A stretch of 64,000 bases of DNA from Paenibacillus sp. FSL R7-0345 (GTDB lineage Bacteria > Bacillota > Bacilli > Paenibacillales > Paenibacillaceae): the NCBI RefSeq assembly GCF_038595055.1, contig NZ_CP152002.1, positions 4,446,501 to 4,510,500 of the forward strand. Reading direction: 5' to 3'. Positions 44,706-52,743 of the stretch are shown in pieces. A program made the position numbers and the translations under genes. Numbering within the stretch: the first letter of the stretch is position 1; every line of letters begins with the position of its first letter. The notes under the pieces were generated by a model. It saw only the letters and a program-made list of their open reading frames with translations, was not told the origin of the DNA and searched no databases.

Positions 44706-44910
44706 GTCGGGGTTAGAGATAGGGTCGGAGTTGGGTCGTTGAATTGAGGTTGGTGTGTTAATTGGATTTTTTGTCTGATAAAGCTGCGTTAGACTGGTAT
44801 GATTAGCAGGCTGTGCGGAATTAGTGTTGGTTTGAGTTGGTGCTAGATGAGTTTGGCGGACTAAACGAGTTTAGACGAATTTGTTAGAGCTAGACGCGTT
44901 GGTGAGTTAG
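44706..44910. other. intergenic, low-complexity G/T-rich stretch
   Basis: Degenerate GTTGAG and TTAGACGAG words after the YitT stop, leading into the clear 20-bp repeat. No gene or terminator seen. Confidence 0.5.
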
Positions 44911-44957
44911 ACGAGTTTTGGTTGAGCTTGACGAGTTTTGGTTGAGCTTGACGAGTT
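44911..44957 (+). repeat. 20-bp direct repeat, 2.4 copies
   Basis: ACGAGTTTTGGTTGAGCTTG at 44911 and 44931, and the first bases again at 44951. Confidence 0.9.
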
Positions 44958-44995
44958 GAGTTGTTTTTTACCTTTATAAAGTCTCGACCCCGCCG

Positions 44996-45184
44996 TTTTA
45001 GTGTAGTTTGTACAACTATATCTCACGTTTTTAAGCCTGCAGCAACTTTAAGTGTATTCTGTGCAACTAAATCCGGTCTTTTTAAGTAAGAATTGCTTTT
45101 TCGGCCGCTTTAATTGCACGAAATACACTTATTCCTGTATTAGCGGCTTTTTCGCCACTTTTAGTTGTACAAAATACACTTATT
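44996..45184. repeat. four-unit palindromic intergenic element, copy 3
   Basis: Best-preserved copy. Units at 44996, 45047, 45109 and 45160 (steps 51, 62, 51), each 25 nt. Units 1 and 4 share GTACAACT in opposite orientation and units 2 and 3 share GTGCAA, so 1 pairs with 4 and 2 with 3. It lies between the convergent YitT and ypjB genes. Confidence 0.9.
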
Positions 45185-45312
45185 CCATCAAAACCTACCT
45201 GGAATCTACTAGACATATCCGGTCGTCCATACCCGCCAGAAGTCTCACACTATAGTACACCGCACAAGATTACCATAAAGATCACCATGTGGATTACCAT
45301 AAAGATGACAAG

Positions 45313-45358
45313 CAAAAGCTCCCCTTCCCGCGCCTAACGGAAAGGGGAGCTTTTCTTG
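45313..45358. terminator. strong hairpin between convergent YitT and ypjB genes
   Basis: Stem AAAAGCTCCCCTT / AAGGGGAGCTTTT with a 13-nt loop, followed by CTTG; A-rich on the other side, so it may work both ways. Confidence 0.85.
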
Positions 45359-45444
45359 TAGAATCAGCTGGTTTATAACTCGCACCAATGGGAGCAACTC
45401 GTGCAGGCAAGCCAGCACAAAAGCACAACATCTGTGGTTACACT

Positions 45445-45585
45445 AGCTTCAGATCCTCACACTCGCCCCGGTACTCCTCTAAGCCTTCATCAGCTTAAGA
45501 TCCTCACACTCTACCAAGGTACTCTCTAAGCCTACACCGGCTTCAGATCCTCCTGCTCACCCCGGTACTTGCGGTAAGCGGCGTA
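45445..45585. repeat. 47-bp tandem triplication of the ypjB 3' end
   Basis: Copies begin at 45445, 45492 and 45539, 47 bp apart. The copy at 45539 spans the ypjB stop and last codons; the other two are degenerate and lie past the stop. Confidence 0.8.
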
Positions 45586-46419
45586 GGCCAGGGCGGTGAT
45601 AATGAAGGCACCGCCCAGGAGTCCCCAGGCCCCGTATTCTCTCGGAGCCAGCGGCAGGGATAACGCCGGTTCATCGCGTTCCTTGCCGAATAGCACCCTT
45701 ACTGCGTCCTGGCCGTAGGAGACAATCTCCAGCAGCCGGGAACGGCCGGGAGGCTGCGAGGAGGCGGAAACTCCGGCTGCATAAGACAGCCAGGAGTCAA
45801 ACGCATTAACCACTTCCGGGCGGCTGGAGATGACGACCGCCGGGCGGATTGTGTCATACCTGCTCTGCAGCCGGGAGACAGCAGAGTTCCAGCGTTCCGG
45901 ATTGCCGGCCGCAGCGCTTTGCTCCATATCGTTCAGATCCTCGCGGATCAGCTTATAATACTGCTGCCACATCGGCTGGCGCGGGTGATTCAGGCTGTTG
46001 GCGGCGAGCCGCAGCCTGGCCGCAGCCGCTTCCCACTTCCCGGGATCGATCTGGGCTGCCGACAGGGTTGACTTGAGGTCCATAATAACCCCGGACAGCG
46101 CATTTACGCCTTCGACTGAAGTCAGGCCTTCAAAAGAGGAAGACACAAAGATCTCCGAGATCTCAGCGCTCTTCTGCCTTGCCTTCACCACATCGCCTTC
46201 CAGCACGTAGCTGTATAAGGCTTCAGCCGCCTGCTCCAGCCGTTCTGCCCCGTTCCTGCCGGTCAGCGCCGGCGCTTCACTCCCGGTTACAGCTGTCTGC
46301 CCGGCTTCACTGCCTCCGGCGGCACGGCTGCCCTCAGCAGATACTGCCACGCCGTTCACGCCGGCAAGCAGCCAGCATAATATGAATCCAGTCAGCATCA
46401 TATATCTCTTGCGCGGCAT
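45532..46419 (-). CDS. ypjB: sporulation protein YpjB
   Basis: 295 residues: signal peptide or first membrane segment (about 7-28), a helical outer domain (about 60-240) and one C-terminal membrane segment (about 262-282, GLLGGAFIITALAYAAY) with a basic inner tail ending in EDLKPV. Position after ypjA and the qcr genes matches B. subtilis ypjB, a gene active in sporulation. Molecular role unknown. The last codons are part of a 47-bp tandem triplication. Confidence 0.85.
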   Translation of the reverse strand: MPRKRYMMLTGFILCWLLAGVNGVAVSAEGSRAAGGSEAGQTAVTGSEAPALTGRNGAERLEQAAEALYSYVLEGDVVKARQKSAEISEIFVSSSFEGLTSVEGVNALSGVIMDLKSTLSAAQIDPGKWEAAAARLRLAANSLNHPRQPMWQQYYKLIREDLNDMEQSAAAGNPERWNSAVSRLQSRYDTIRPAVVISSRPEVVNAFDSWLSYAAGVSASSQPPGRSRLLEIVSYGQDAVRVLFGKERDEPALSLPLAPREYGAWGLLGGAFIITALAYAAYRKYRGEQEDLKPV

Positions 46420-46475
46420 GAGACATCCCTCCTGCCTTTAATGTATGGCAGGAGGACAAGAGTTAGAACAGCCTG

Positions 46476-47123
46476 TCAGCGCCGGATTCCGGTCCGCTGC
46501 AGCGGCTCGTACCGCCTTACTTTTGGACCTGCTATCCAAGCTGCCGCAGCACTCAGCAGAGTCAGGAGAATCGTAAGATACTGCACCTGGGTAACATCAT
46601 CGTCCAGAACGGACGGCAGCCAAGGATAGACTCCGGCCGAATAATCAACCATATCATTGGCCAGCGTCCAGAGCAGCGCCACCGGCAGCATCCGCCGGAA
46701 CGAGAAGAACCGCGCATAGATCAGCGCCTCAACCGCCATTCCGGTGTGCGACACTACCAGCATCCAATCCTTCCAGTTCAGCGTATCCCCCTGGTATCCT
46801 CCGGCAAAAATAACACTAACCGCCCAGATCCCGTACTTAACAGAGGTTACCACAGCAAGCGCCTCAATCAGTTCCCGTACAAGCGTCCCCTTCAGGCCTT
46901 TAGGAGGATACAGCAGGAGGAACAACGCAAGGGTAAAGAACAGGCTTGCCGTCGGACTGTCCGGTACGAACGGCAGCAGCCAGGCCGGGTAATTCTGCGC
47001 TGTATACTCCAGCTGATTGCCATACCATATGTATCCGTAAATCGTGCCGAGGACATTGACGATAAACAGCAGCCATATGATTCCCCGGTGCTTGAACAGC
47101 TTGTCTAACATGTTAACCGGCAT
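46476..47123 (-). CDS. ypjA: DUF1405 membrane protein (YpjA)
   Basis: About 215 residues with six to seven membrane segments, beginning FKHRGIIWLLFIVNVLGTIYGYIWYG, and conserved charged bits such as WKDWMLVVSHTGMAVEAL. The ATG at 47123 is chosen although GGGAGGG is 12 nt away; a GTG at 47135 is closer than usual. The family is always near the cytochrome bc genes in Bacillus relatives, but its role is not known. Confidence 0.85.
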   Translation of the reverse strand: MPVNMLDKLFKHRGIIWLLFIVNVLGTIYGYIWYGNQLEYTAQNYPAWLLPFVPDSPTASLFFTLALFLLLYPPKGLKGTLVRELIEALAVVTSVKYGIWAVSVIFAGGYQGDTLNWKDWMLVVSHTGMAVEALIYARFFSFRRMLPVALLWTLANDMVDYSAGVYPWLPSVLDDDVTQVQYLTILLTLLSAAAAWIAGPKVRRYEPLQRTGIRR

Positions 47124-47171
47124 ACACAGTTTCACCCTCCCAGGTCAGAACATTTCACAATCTATACACGA

Positions 47172-47206
47172 CAAAAACCTGACCGCAAGAATACGATCAG
47201 GTTCGC
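47172..47206 (-). terminator. qcrABC terminator
   Basis: Minus strand: stem AACCTGATCG / GCGGTCAGGTT with 7-nt loop, then TTTG. It lies 13 nt past the qcrC stop; the T-run is short, so read-through into ypjA is possible. Confidence 0.75.
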
Positions 47207-47218
47207 GTTATCATTATT

Positions 47219-48097
47219 TTACTGTTCGCTTTTTTGTTTGGCAAGCCAGGCGGCCAGCGAATCGATATCCTGGTCCGTCAGCCCTGCACCAAGTGCCGTT
47301 TCATACATTGGCGGCATTTGGCCCTGACCGTCCTTGATAATTGCAAGAATAGCAGCCTGGTCATGAGTATCTCCTACACCACGCAGCGACGGCCCGCCTC
47401 CGCCTTTAAGATCTGCAGCATGACAGCTGATACAGGTCGCCTGCTTAAACAATGCCATCGCCGGGTCATCCTTGTCCACGATTGCGATATCCTCGGTCTG
47501 TATAGCGCTGGTGGTGGGCAAGCCTTTGGCCCTGTTCTCCGCCGCCTTTTCCTCACGCTGCACATCTTCCGGGATCTGGTTCGTTTCAGCCATTTCATGC
47601 TTGTACTCAGTCCAGGCCGTATTGGTTAAATAGACGATGGCTGCCAGTGACAGGATCATCAGCGACGAAGCAATCGGCCGTCTGTAGAAGCGCCGTTCAT
47701 GGCCGGTGTCCAGAAACGGGGCGAGCAGGAGTGCTCCGAACGCCACACCCGTGACTCCCAGAGTTCCCAGTACGATATAATCACCCGAAGCATAAGGCAG
47801 CTTCAAATATTGATAGAGAAAAAGAAAGTACCAGTCAGGAATCGGAATGACGGTAGCCCTGGCATCTGCCGGGAATCCGAGCGGTGCAGGCTCTGAAATC
47901 GTGAGCACGAGAATGCCTACCAGCACAACTACCCCGACCATCCATTCCTTGAGCAGAAAGTTCGGAATGAACGCCTCCGACTTACCAGGGTAAGCCGTAT
48001 AGTCAGGCGGTGTAATAAATCCGCTGCCTTTTTTCACACGCGAGTCTCCGACATACACAACCTTTTCCCCGGAGCCCTCCTTGCCTTTATGTGCCAT
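47219..48097 (-). CDS. qcrC: menaquinol:cytochrome c reductase, cytochrome b/c subunit
   Basis: 292 residues. N-terminal half matches subunit IV of the b6f type (three membrane segments; PDWYFLFLYQYLKLP), fused to a C-terminal cytochrome c domain with the haem motif CISCH and a later methionine ligand region QGQMPPM. This fusion is the hallmark of the Bacillus bc complex. Last gene of qcrABC. Confidence 0.96.
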   Translation of the reverse strand: MAHKGKEGSGEKVVYVGDSRVKKGSGFITPPDYTAYPGKSEAFIPNFLLKEWMVGVVVLVGILVLTISEPAPLGFPADARATVIPIPDWYFLFLYQYLKLPYASGDYIVLGTLGVTGVAFGALLLAPFLDTGHERRFYRRPIASSLMILSLAAIVYLTNTAWTEYKHEMAETNQIPEDVQREEKAAENRAKGLPTTSAIQTEDIAIVDKDDPAMALFKQATCISCHAADLKGGGGPSLRGVGDTHDQAAILAIIKDGQGQMPPMYETALGAGLTDQDIDSLAAWLAKQKSEQ

Positions 48098-48125
48098 TCC
48101 GTATTCCCTCCTTTCGTCGTTTGGC

Positions 48126-48797
48126 TTACAGCGGTCCGGATATACCCTGTCTGCGGATCATAATAAAGTGTCCAACGAGCAGTATAAGCAGCACTGCGGG
48201 GAGGAAGAATACATGAAGAGCGAAAAAGCGGGTCAACGTCTCTGCACCGACAATCGTTCCGCCCTGCATCAGCTCTTTTAGCACAGGACCCATAACCGGC
48301 ACGGAATTGGCGATTTCCAGCGTTACTTTGGTAGCAAAATAAGCTTTGTTGTCCCAAGGCAGCAGATAACCGGTCAGACCCAGGCCCAGCATGACAAAAA
48401 AGATCAGCATCCCCACTACCCAGTTCATCTCACGCGGCGCTTTGTACGAGCCGGTAAAGAAAACGCGCATCGTATGCAAAAACATCATAACAATAACCAG
48501 ACTTGCCCCCCAGTGGTGCATACCGCGGACGATTTGCCCGAAAGCAACTTTGGTTTGCAGATATTCCACACTGGCATAGGCATTAATAATATCCGGTACA
48601 TAATACATAGTCAGAAACATGCCTGACAGAATCTGAATGACGGTGATAAAAAAGGTAAGACCGCCGAAGCAGTACACGAATGCCGAGAAGTGATGGGCCG
48701 GGTTGACGTGCTCGGGGACCTCATGATCCGCGACATCTCTCCAGATCGGCGTAATATCCAGACGTTCATCAATCCAGTTGTAGATATTTTTAAACAT
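48126..48797 (-). CDS. qcrB: menaquinol:cytochrome c reductase, cytochrome b subunit
   Basis: 223 residues, cytochrome b6 type with four membrane helices. Haem ligand histidines are in the GMHHWGASLVIVMMFLHTMR helix and in the later FALHVFFLPAVLLILLVGHF helix. Normal length for b6. Lies 5 nt after qcrA. Confidence 0.97.
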   Translation of the reverse strand: MFKNIYNWIDERLDITPIWRDVADHEVPEHVNPAHHFSAFVYCFGGLTFFITVIQILSGMFLTMYYVPDIINAYASVEYLQTKVAFGQIVRGMHHWGASLVIVMMFLHTMRVFFTGSYKAPREMNWVVGMLIFFVMLGLGLTGYLLPWDNKAYFATKVTLEIANSVPVMGPVLKELMQGGTIVGAETLTRFFALHVFFLPAVLLILLVGHFIMIRRQGISGPL

Positions 48798-48802
48798 CAG
48801 AG

Positions 48803-49357
48803 TTACGCCTCCTTGTTGGCTTCCGTATTAGGGACGATATCGCCCAGATACACCCATCCGCCGTCAATCTTGGTCTTGTACTGATCAAGCGGCTTCGCCG
48901 CGACCGCCAGCTGCTTACCGAGTTTCGTGTAGCGTGCACCATGACAGGGACAGTGATATTCATCGGGGTAAGCCTTATCATTGTTCCAGCCCACCGTACA
49001 GCCCAGATGCTTGCAGATCGGTGAAAGCGCATAAATATTCCCGTTCCCGTCTTTGCGGATCCACGCCGTCAGTGTAGCTGTACTGGCATACCACCCGTCC
49101 TGCTGCTTAAGCTCAAAGTTAAATTCCTGCGGAACATCGGTAATTTGCGAGACTTCTGCGACCTTGATGAAATCCCCTTCCCCCCGCTTATGTAAAATAG
49201 GGTCTACAGCAAAACGCGCCATTGGAAGAATGACTCCGGCTCCCATAAAGGCAGTGGCTCCGCCAAGGGTGTAGGTCAGAAACTGCCTGCGGGACATCTC
49301 CTTGCGGCTGGGCGGTTTGGGCGGATTAACTTCAGGCTCTTCATTGTAACTGCTCAT
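48803..49357 (-). CDS. qcrA: Rieske iron-sulfur subunit
   Basis: 184 residues. A twin-arginine-like start (SRRQFLTYTLGGATAFMGAG) with a membrane anchor, then the Rieske domain with CKHLGCTV and CPCHGARY, the C-x-H ... C-x2-H ligands of the [2Fe-2S] cluster. First gene of the unit. Confidence 0.97.
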   Translation of the reverse strand: MSSYNEEPEVNPPKPPSRKEMSRRQFLTYTLGGATAFMGAGVILPMARFAVDPILHKRGEGDFIKVAEVSQITDVPQEFNFELKQQDGWYASTATLTAWIRKDGNGNIYALSPICKHLGCTVGWNNDKAYPDEYHCPCHGARYTKLGKQLAVAAKPLDQYKTKIDGGWVYLGDIVPNTEANKEA

Positions 49358-49441
49358 ACGGTGTGTAACCCCCTTATCAAAAATGGAGAAGGCACCTGCA
49401 GGTAAATATACAGTAAATTAATGTAAAGAATCCGGTTACAA

Positions 49442-49504
49442 TGACATAAATCACATGTCATATCAATTCACCCTTATCATAGCTTAGCCCCCAATACCCG
49501 TCAA
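49442..49504 (-). promoter_or_regulatory. qcrABC promoter and dyad
   Basis: Minus strand: TTGACG (49499-49504), 17 bp, TATGAT (49476-49481). A dyad TGACAT-N7-ATGTCA (49442-49460) lies just after the start of transcription. Further upstream TGTGACAG (49520-49527) and CTGTCACA (49563-49570) form a wide inverted pair. Confidence 0.65.
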
Positions 49505-49576
49505 GAATTTTGTCTATTTTGTGACAGGCACTTTTCCTGACTTTCATAAAATTGTTGTTTTTCTGTCACATTTAAC

Positions 49577-50002
49577 CTATGCTTCACCTTGCCATAACGT
49601 CTGGATTTTCTCCTTTATTTCTGATCTTAACGGGATCATACGATCCGTACTAACCTTAGGCGGGTAAAGGACTAAATCGCTTTCATAAAAATCCTCAACC
49701 GATACTCCCGGCACTGCTGAAGCTATAATTACGTACTGGAACAGATTGGATTTGACTTTACGGCAAACCTCGTTTACATATTGTGAATTTTGCCCTGCTG
49801 CATACTGTATAGCCGGATATATTACGATACGCCCCCGGAAGGGCAGTTCTATCAGATCCAGCAAATCGCGGAGTCCCTCCAGTGCAGCTGCCGCCTCAGG
49901 CGGACTTTCCATTCCCGACAGTCCCGTATACGGGATAAGACAGGTATCATAATATTCTCCGTTTTCTTTCCAGCTTTCTTCCGTAAACTCGCTGAACTTC
50001 AT
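49577..50002 (-). CDS. ypiF: DUF2487 protein (YpiF)
   Basis: About 141 residues, soluble. Sits before qcrA as ypiF does in B. subtilis. Segments such as YYDTCLIPYTGLSGMESPPE and LFQYVIIASAVPGVSVEDFY look like the family. The ATG at 50002 has AAGGAG 8 nt before it; the GTG at 50011 is inside that site. Function unknown. Confidence 0.85.
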   Translation of the reverse strand: MKFSEFTEESWKENGEYYDTCLIPYTGLSGMESPPEAAAALEGLRDLLDLIELPFRGRIVIYPAIQYAAGQNSQYVNEVCRKVKSNLFQYVIIASAVPGVSVEDFYESDLVLYPPKVSTDRMIPLRSEIKEKIQTLWQGEA

Positions 50003-50105
50003 TGCTGTCACTCCTTCTGCTTGAATGCCTTTTTATATATTTAATATGGCCTGCCCGGATAAGTCAAAAAAAAAGAAATGCGCTTAGCGCATTTCTCTGC
50101 ATTTC

Positions 50106-50285
50106 TTATGCGAGACTCTTCAGTTCTTCAGTCAGATAACGGAAAGCCGCTTTGTCTCCGGCCGCCAGCGCCGTGTCGATCTCCCGGTACAAGATGTCGG
50201 TACGACGCTTTCGTAGCGCTTCATCCCACACCATTTCTGCCGCAAGCCCTAGCATCACTTCATAGGTAGCCTTCATTTTGTCCAT
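50106..50285 (-). CDS. IDEAL-domain mini-protein, 59 aa
   Basis: The whole protein is little more than an IDEAL domain (AAEMVWDEALRKRRTDILYR, then EIDTALAAGDKAAFRYLTEEL). In B. subtilis YpiB, the neighbour of ypiF, this domain is the tail of a larger UPF0302 protein. Here only the tail is present as its own gene, with GGAGGTGTATCGA before the ATG. Such domains often act as small adaptors. Confidence 0.8.
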   Translation of the reverse strand: MDKMKATYEVMLGLAAEMVWDEALRKRRTDILYREIDTALAAGDKAAFRYLTEELKSLA

Positions 50286-50303
50286 TCGATACACCTCCGC
50301 TGT

Positions 50304-50810
50304 TTAGAAGATTCCATATTCTTTGGCTTTGATCACATAACTTTCATTGGTCTGCTTCATCCGGAGCAGATCCTGCTCCGTCAGTTCACGGACGACTTTT
50401 GCAGGAGAACCCAGACACAAGGTGTACGGCGGGATCACTTTGTTTTCGGTTACAATTGAACCGGCTCCTATTAAAGCATATTCACCAATTTCAGCTCCGT
50501 TCAAAACAATTGCACCCATTCCGATTAATGTGCCTTTGCCTATCCTACAGCCGTGGATAATAGCGGAATGCCCGACCGATATCCCGTCTTCCAGAATCAG
50601 CGGCAGGTTATTGCCGACATGTCCCACAGCCCCGTCCTGAATATTGCAGCGTTCCCCGATGACTACCGGAGCAAGATCTCCCCGCAGCACAGCATTAAAC
50701 CAGATGCTTGAATGCTGTCCAACCGTCACATCGCCTACCAGCTTTGCGCCTTCTGCCACGTATACAGATTCGTCAGTCCGCGGTATGTACTTCCCGTAAG
50801 CAATCCGCAT
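50304..50810 (-). CDS. gamma-carbonic anhydrase family protein
   Basis: 168 residues of left-handed beta-helix hexapeptide repeats. Histidines for the metal site are in the GQHSSIWFNAVLRGD region, AVGHVGNN and VGHSAIIHGC. The family includes carbonic anhydrases and CoA transferases such as PaaY; activity cannot be settled here. Confidence 0.9.
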   Translation of the reverse strand: MRIAYGKYIPRTDESVYVAEGAKLVGDVTVGQHSSIWFNAVLRGDLAPVVIGERCNIQDGAVGHVGNNLPLILEDGISVGHSAIIHGCRIGKGTLIGMGAIVLNGAEIGEYALIGAGSIVTENKVIPPYTLCLGSPAKVVRELTEQDLLRMKQTNESYVIKAKEYGIF

Positions 50811-50821
50811 GTTCCTCCCCC

Positions 50822-51913
50822 TTACTTAGGCAGCCGCTTTGGTGTAGCTGCATCCATTCCCCATGGAGTCATCATGACAGCCGGCCCGTCAGGGGTCTCC
50901 CCCAGCCGGATCATCCCCAGATGAAGCATCATTCTCAGCACACGCTGCTCCAGAATCGATGCGGCATCATCATAGTAGAAGGGCTTGATCAGCCAGCTTA
51001 TTCCTTCCGTTAAGGAAGAGATGCTTACCCACCCTCCTGCGCTCTTACTAATCCAGTATACGATTGATGGAAGATTTGGAATAGCACCTTTATAGAGTTT
51101 TAACCAAAAGAGGAATATCTGCATCAGTCTTTCGGTTTTTCCTTCAGCGAGCAGTGTCTCTCCGGCAGCTGTCAGCTTCAGGCGGAAGCCTTCTTCGGAA
51201 ATAAAACGGCGGTGTCTGGCATAATCATACAAAAGGGCCATTCTGGGCGGATAATGCTCACATGCTCTGCCGTAACCGAATCTCCACCCGCCTTTTCCAA
51301 GCAATGGCTCCGGGATTTGGAGCGCATTCATCAGTCCCTGCTGATAGCGTTTATAGAGAGCGCCCTCCTGGTTCAGCTCAGGTTCATTCTCCTTCACGTA
51401 ACGCAGAAACAGCAGCAGATCACCCTCCAGCAAATTACCCTCACCCCGGTACACCGGCGGCTCACTGGCACAAAACACTTTTTCGCGGATATAACTGCCC
51501 ATCGTCTCAAGGAACCGGCGTTTCAAATCTTCCGGAACCCGGTACAGGTACTTGCTTTGCTGTGATGCACCGCTAAACAGCCAGCCTCCGTTTTTGAACC
51601 TGCTGACCATTTCACGGGATCCGCCGTTTTTACCCTCAGGAATATCGAAGGTAGCCTGCTTTGCTGCGGCCAGCAGATCCTCCAGACTAAAGTGGCTGCG
51701 TTCGTCAAAAAGCAGTGTGTTCAGAAACCGCAATTCCTCCGGCTTACAGCTCCGGATATGGGAATCCATGAAATCCCGGCTTCCAAGCAGGATGAGAAGA
51801 CTCTGGATCAAATCATGTTTTGAGTTTCGTTTACAATCGCACTGGTAGCGTCCCGCTATCGCGGTAAGCTGGCCAATGTCTGCATATGTGAGCATATCCG
51901 CCAGATTCATCAT
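50822..51913 (-). CDS. conserved hypothetical protein, 363 aa
   Basis: Not recognised with confidence. Soluble, helical, with several winged-helix-like stretches (about 1-50 MLTYADIGQLTAIAGRYQC; 60-100 CKPEELRFLNTLLFDERSHF; 280-350). The general build, with repeated small helical wings, recalls the N-terminal part of XPB/Ssl2-type helicases, but no helicase motif is present. Starts 13 nt upstream side of the carbonic-anhydrase-like gene, so they share a transcript. Confidence 0.65.
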   Translation of the reverse strand: MMNLADMLTYADIGQLTAIAGRYQCDCKRNSKHDLIQSLLILLGSRDFMDSHIRSCKPEELRFLNTLLFDERSHFSLEDLLAAAKQATFDIPEGKNGGSREMVSRFKNGGWLFSGASQQSKYLYRVPEDLKRRFLETMGSYIREKVFCASEPPVYRGEGNLLEGDLLLFLRYVKENEPELNQEGALYKRYQQGLMNALQIPEPLLGKGGWRFGYGRACEHYPPRMALLYDYARHRRFISEEGFRLKLTAAGETLLAEGKTERLMQIFLFWLKLYKGAIPNLPSIVYWISKSAGGWVSISSLTEGISWLIKPFYYDDAASILEQRVLRMMLHLGMIRLGETPDGPAVMMTPWGMDAATPKRLPK

Positions 51914-51975
51914 TCATCGCCTCACTGTTTTACTACCATTATGGGAAATACAGCCCTTTTTATTCCTTTTTTCTC

Positions 51976-52004
51976 AAAAAAAAATAACCCGAAAACTCGG
52001 GTTA
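51976..52004 (-). terminator. terminator overlapping the phosphatase stop
   Basis: Minus strand: TAACCCGA / TCGGGTTA with loop GTTT, then nine T. The first bases are the stop codon. Confidence 0.9.
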
Positions 52005-52589
52005 CCGCTGATTCTGCAAAATATGGCGTGTACAATTATACAAAAGCGCGTTCCATTCCTGCTCGCTTTTCTCAATAATGGTCAGGGACAGATTGCCAAG
52101 ACGTTCTGTGTACTTGTCTTTGTATAGCGCTACATAGAGCTGGGCCAGGAATCCTCCATGGGAAATGACCAGGATGTTACTGTCCGGATAACGGGCGGTA
52201 ATGTCCTCCACAAACGCAAGACCGCGCAGCTGCAGCTGGGCATCGGTCTCCTGCCCGAGCTCAAGCAGATTCCACTCCTTGCCCCACTTAGCCTCGCGCT
52301 CCAGCGCCGTCATGCCCTCAACCTGTCCGTAAGCACGCTCCCGGATCCGCGCATCCGGCTCAATCAGCGGGATACCCAGCTTCCCGGCAATAATCTTCCC
52401 TGTCTCTTCTGCGCGGGACAATCCGCTGGTAATACAGAAATCCCACTGGTAGGGTTCACTCAGCAGCCGCTCACCCAGCATTTCAGCCTGCCTCCGGCCT
52501 TCATCATTAAGCGGAATATCACTTTGTCCCTGAATTCTACCTGCTGCGTTCCAATCCGTCAGTCCATGGCGTATCAAGCCGATCAGCAT
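52002..52589 (-). CDS. histidine phosphatase family protein
   Basis: 195 residues, phosphoglycerate-mutase-like fold. Catalytic RHG at residues 7-9 (LIRHGLTDWN), conserved Arg in ITSGLSRAEETG, Glu in RIRERAYGQVEG and second His in ILVISHGGF. Broad-range phosphatase of the PhoE type is likely; substrate unknown. Confidence 0.92.
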   Translation of the reverse strand: MLIGLIRHGLTDWNAAGRIQGQSDIPLNDEGRRQAEMLGERLLSEPYQWDFCITSGLSRAEETGKIIAGKLGIPLIEPDARIRERAYGQVEGMTALEREAKWGKEWNLLELGQETDAQLQLRGLAFVEDITARYPDSNILVISHGGFLAQLYVALYKDKYTERLGNLSLTIIEKSEQEWNALLYNCTRHILQNQR

Positions 52590-52706
52590 CGCCTATCACC
52601 CTTCCATCCAGTATGTTTGCTTTATAATGTATCATGAATGCAAACAAATGTCTTCTTTTTGAAGTATTATCAGCGTTTCTAAAAAGATTTCAAGGACAAG
52701 ACCAAC

Positions 52707-52741
52707 AAAAAAAGTCCCTTTTACCAGAGGTAAAGGGACCT
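52707..52741 (-). terminator. terminator of the sigma/anti-sigma unit
   Basis: Minus strand: GGTCCCTTTACC / GGTAAAAGGGAC with 4-nt loop, then TTTTTTTG; immediately past the anti-sigma stop. Confidence 0.92.
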
Positions 52742-52743
52742 TG

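Noticed and set aside
45052-45255. Small protein of 67 residues with repeated CTKYTYS words across element copy 3
   Set aside because: No ribosome binding site; the repeated words are just the translation of the 25-nt units, and the other copies do not keep a frame.
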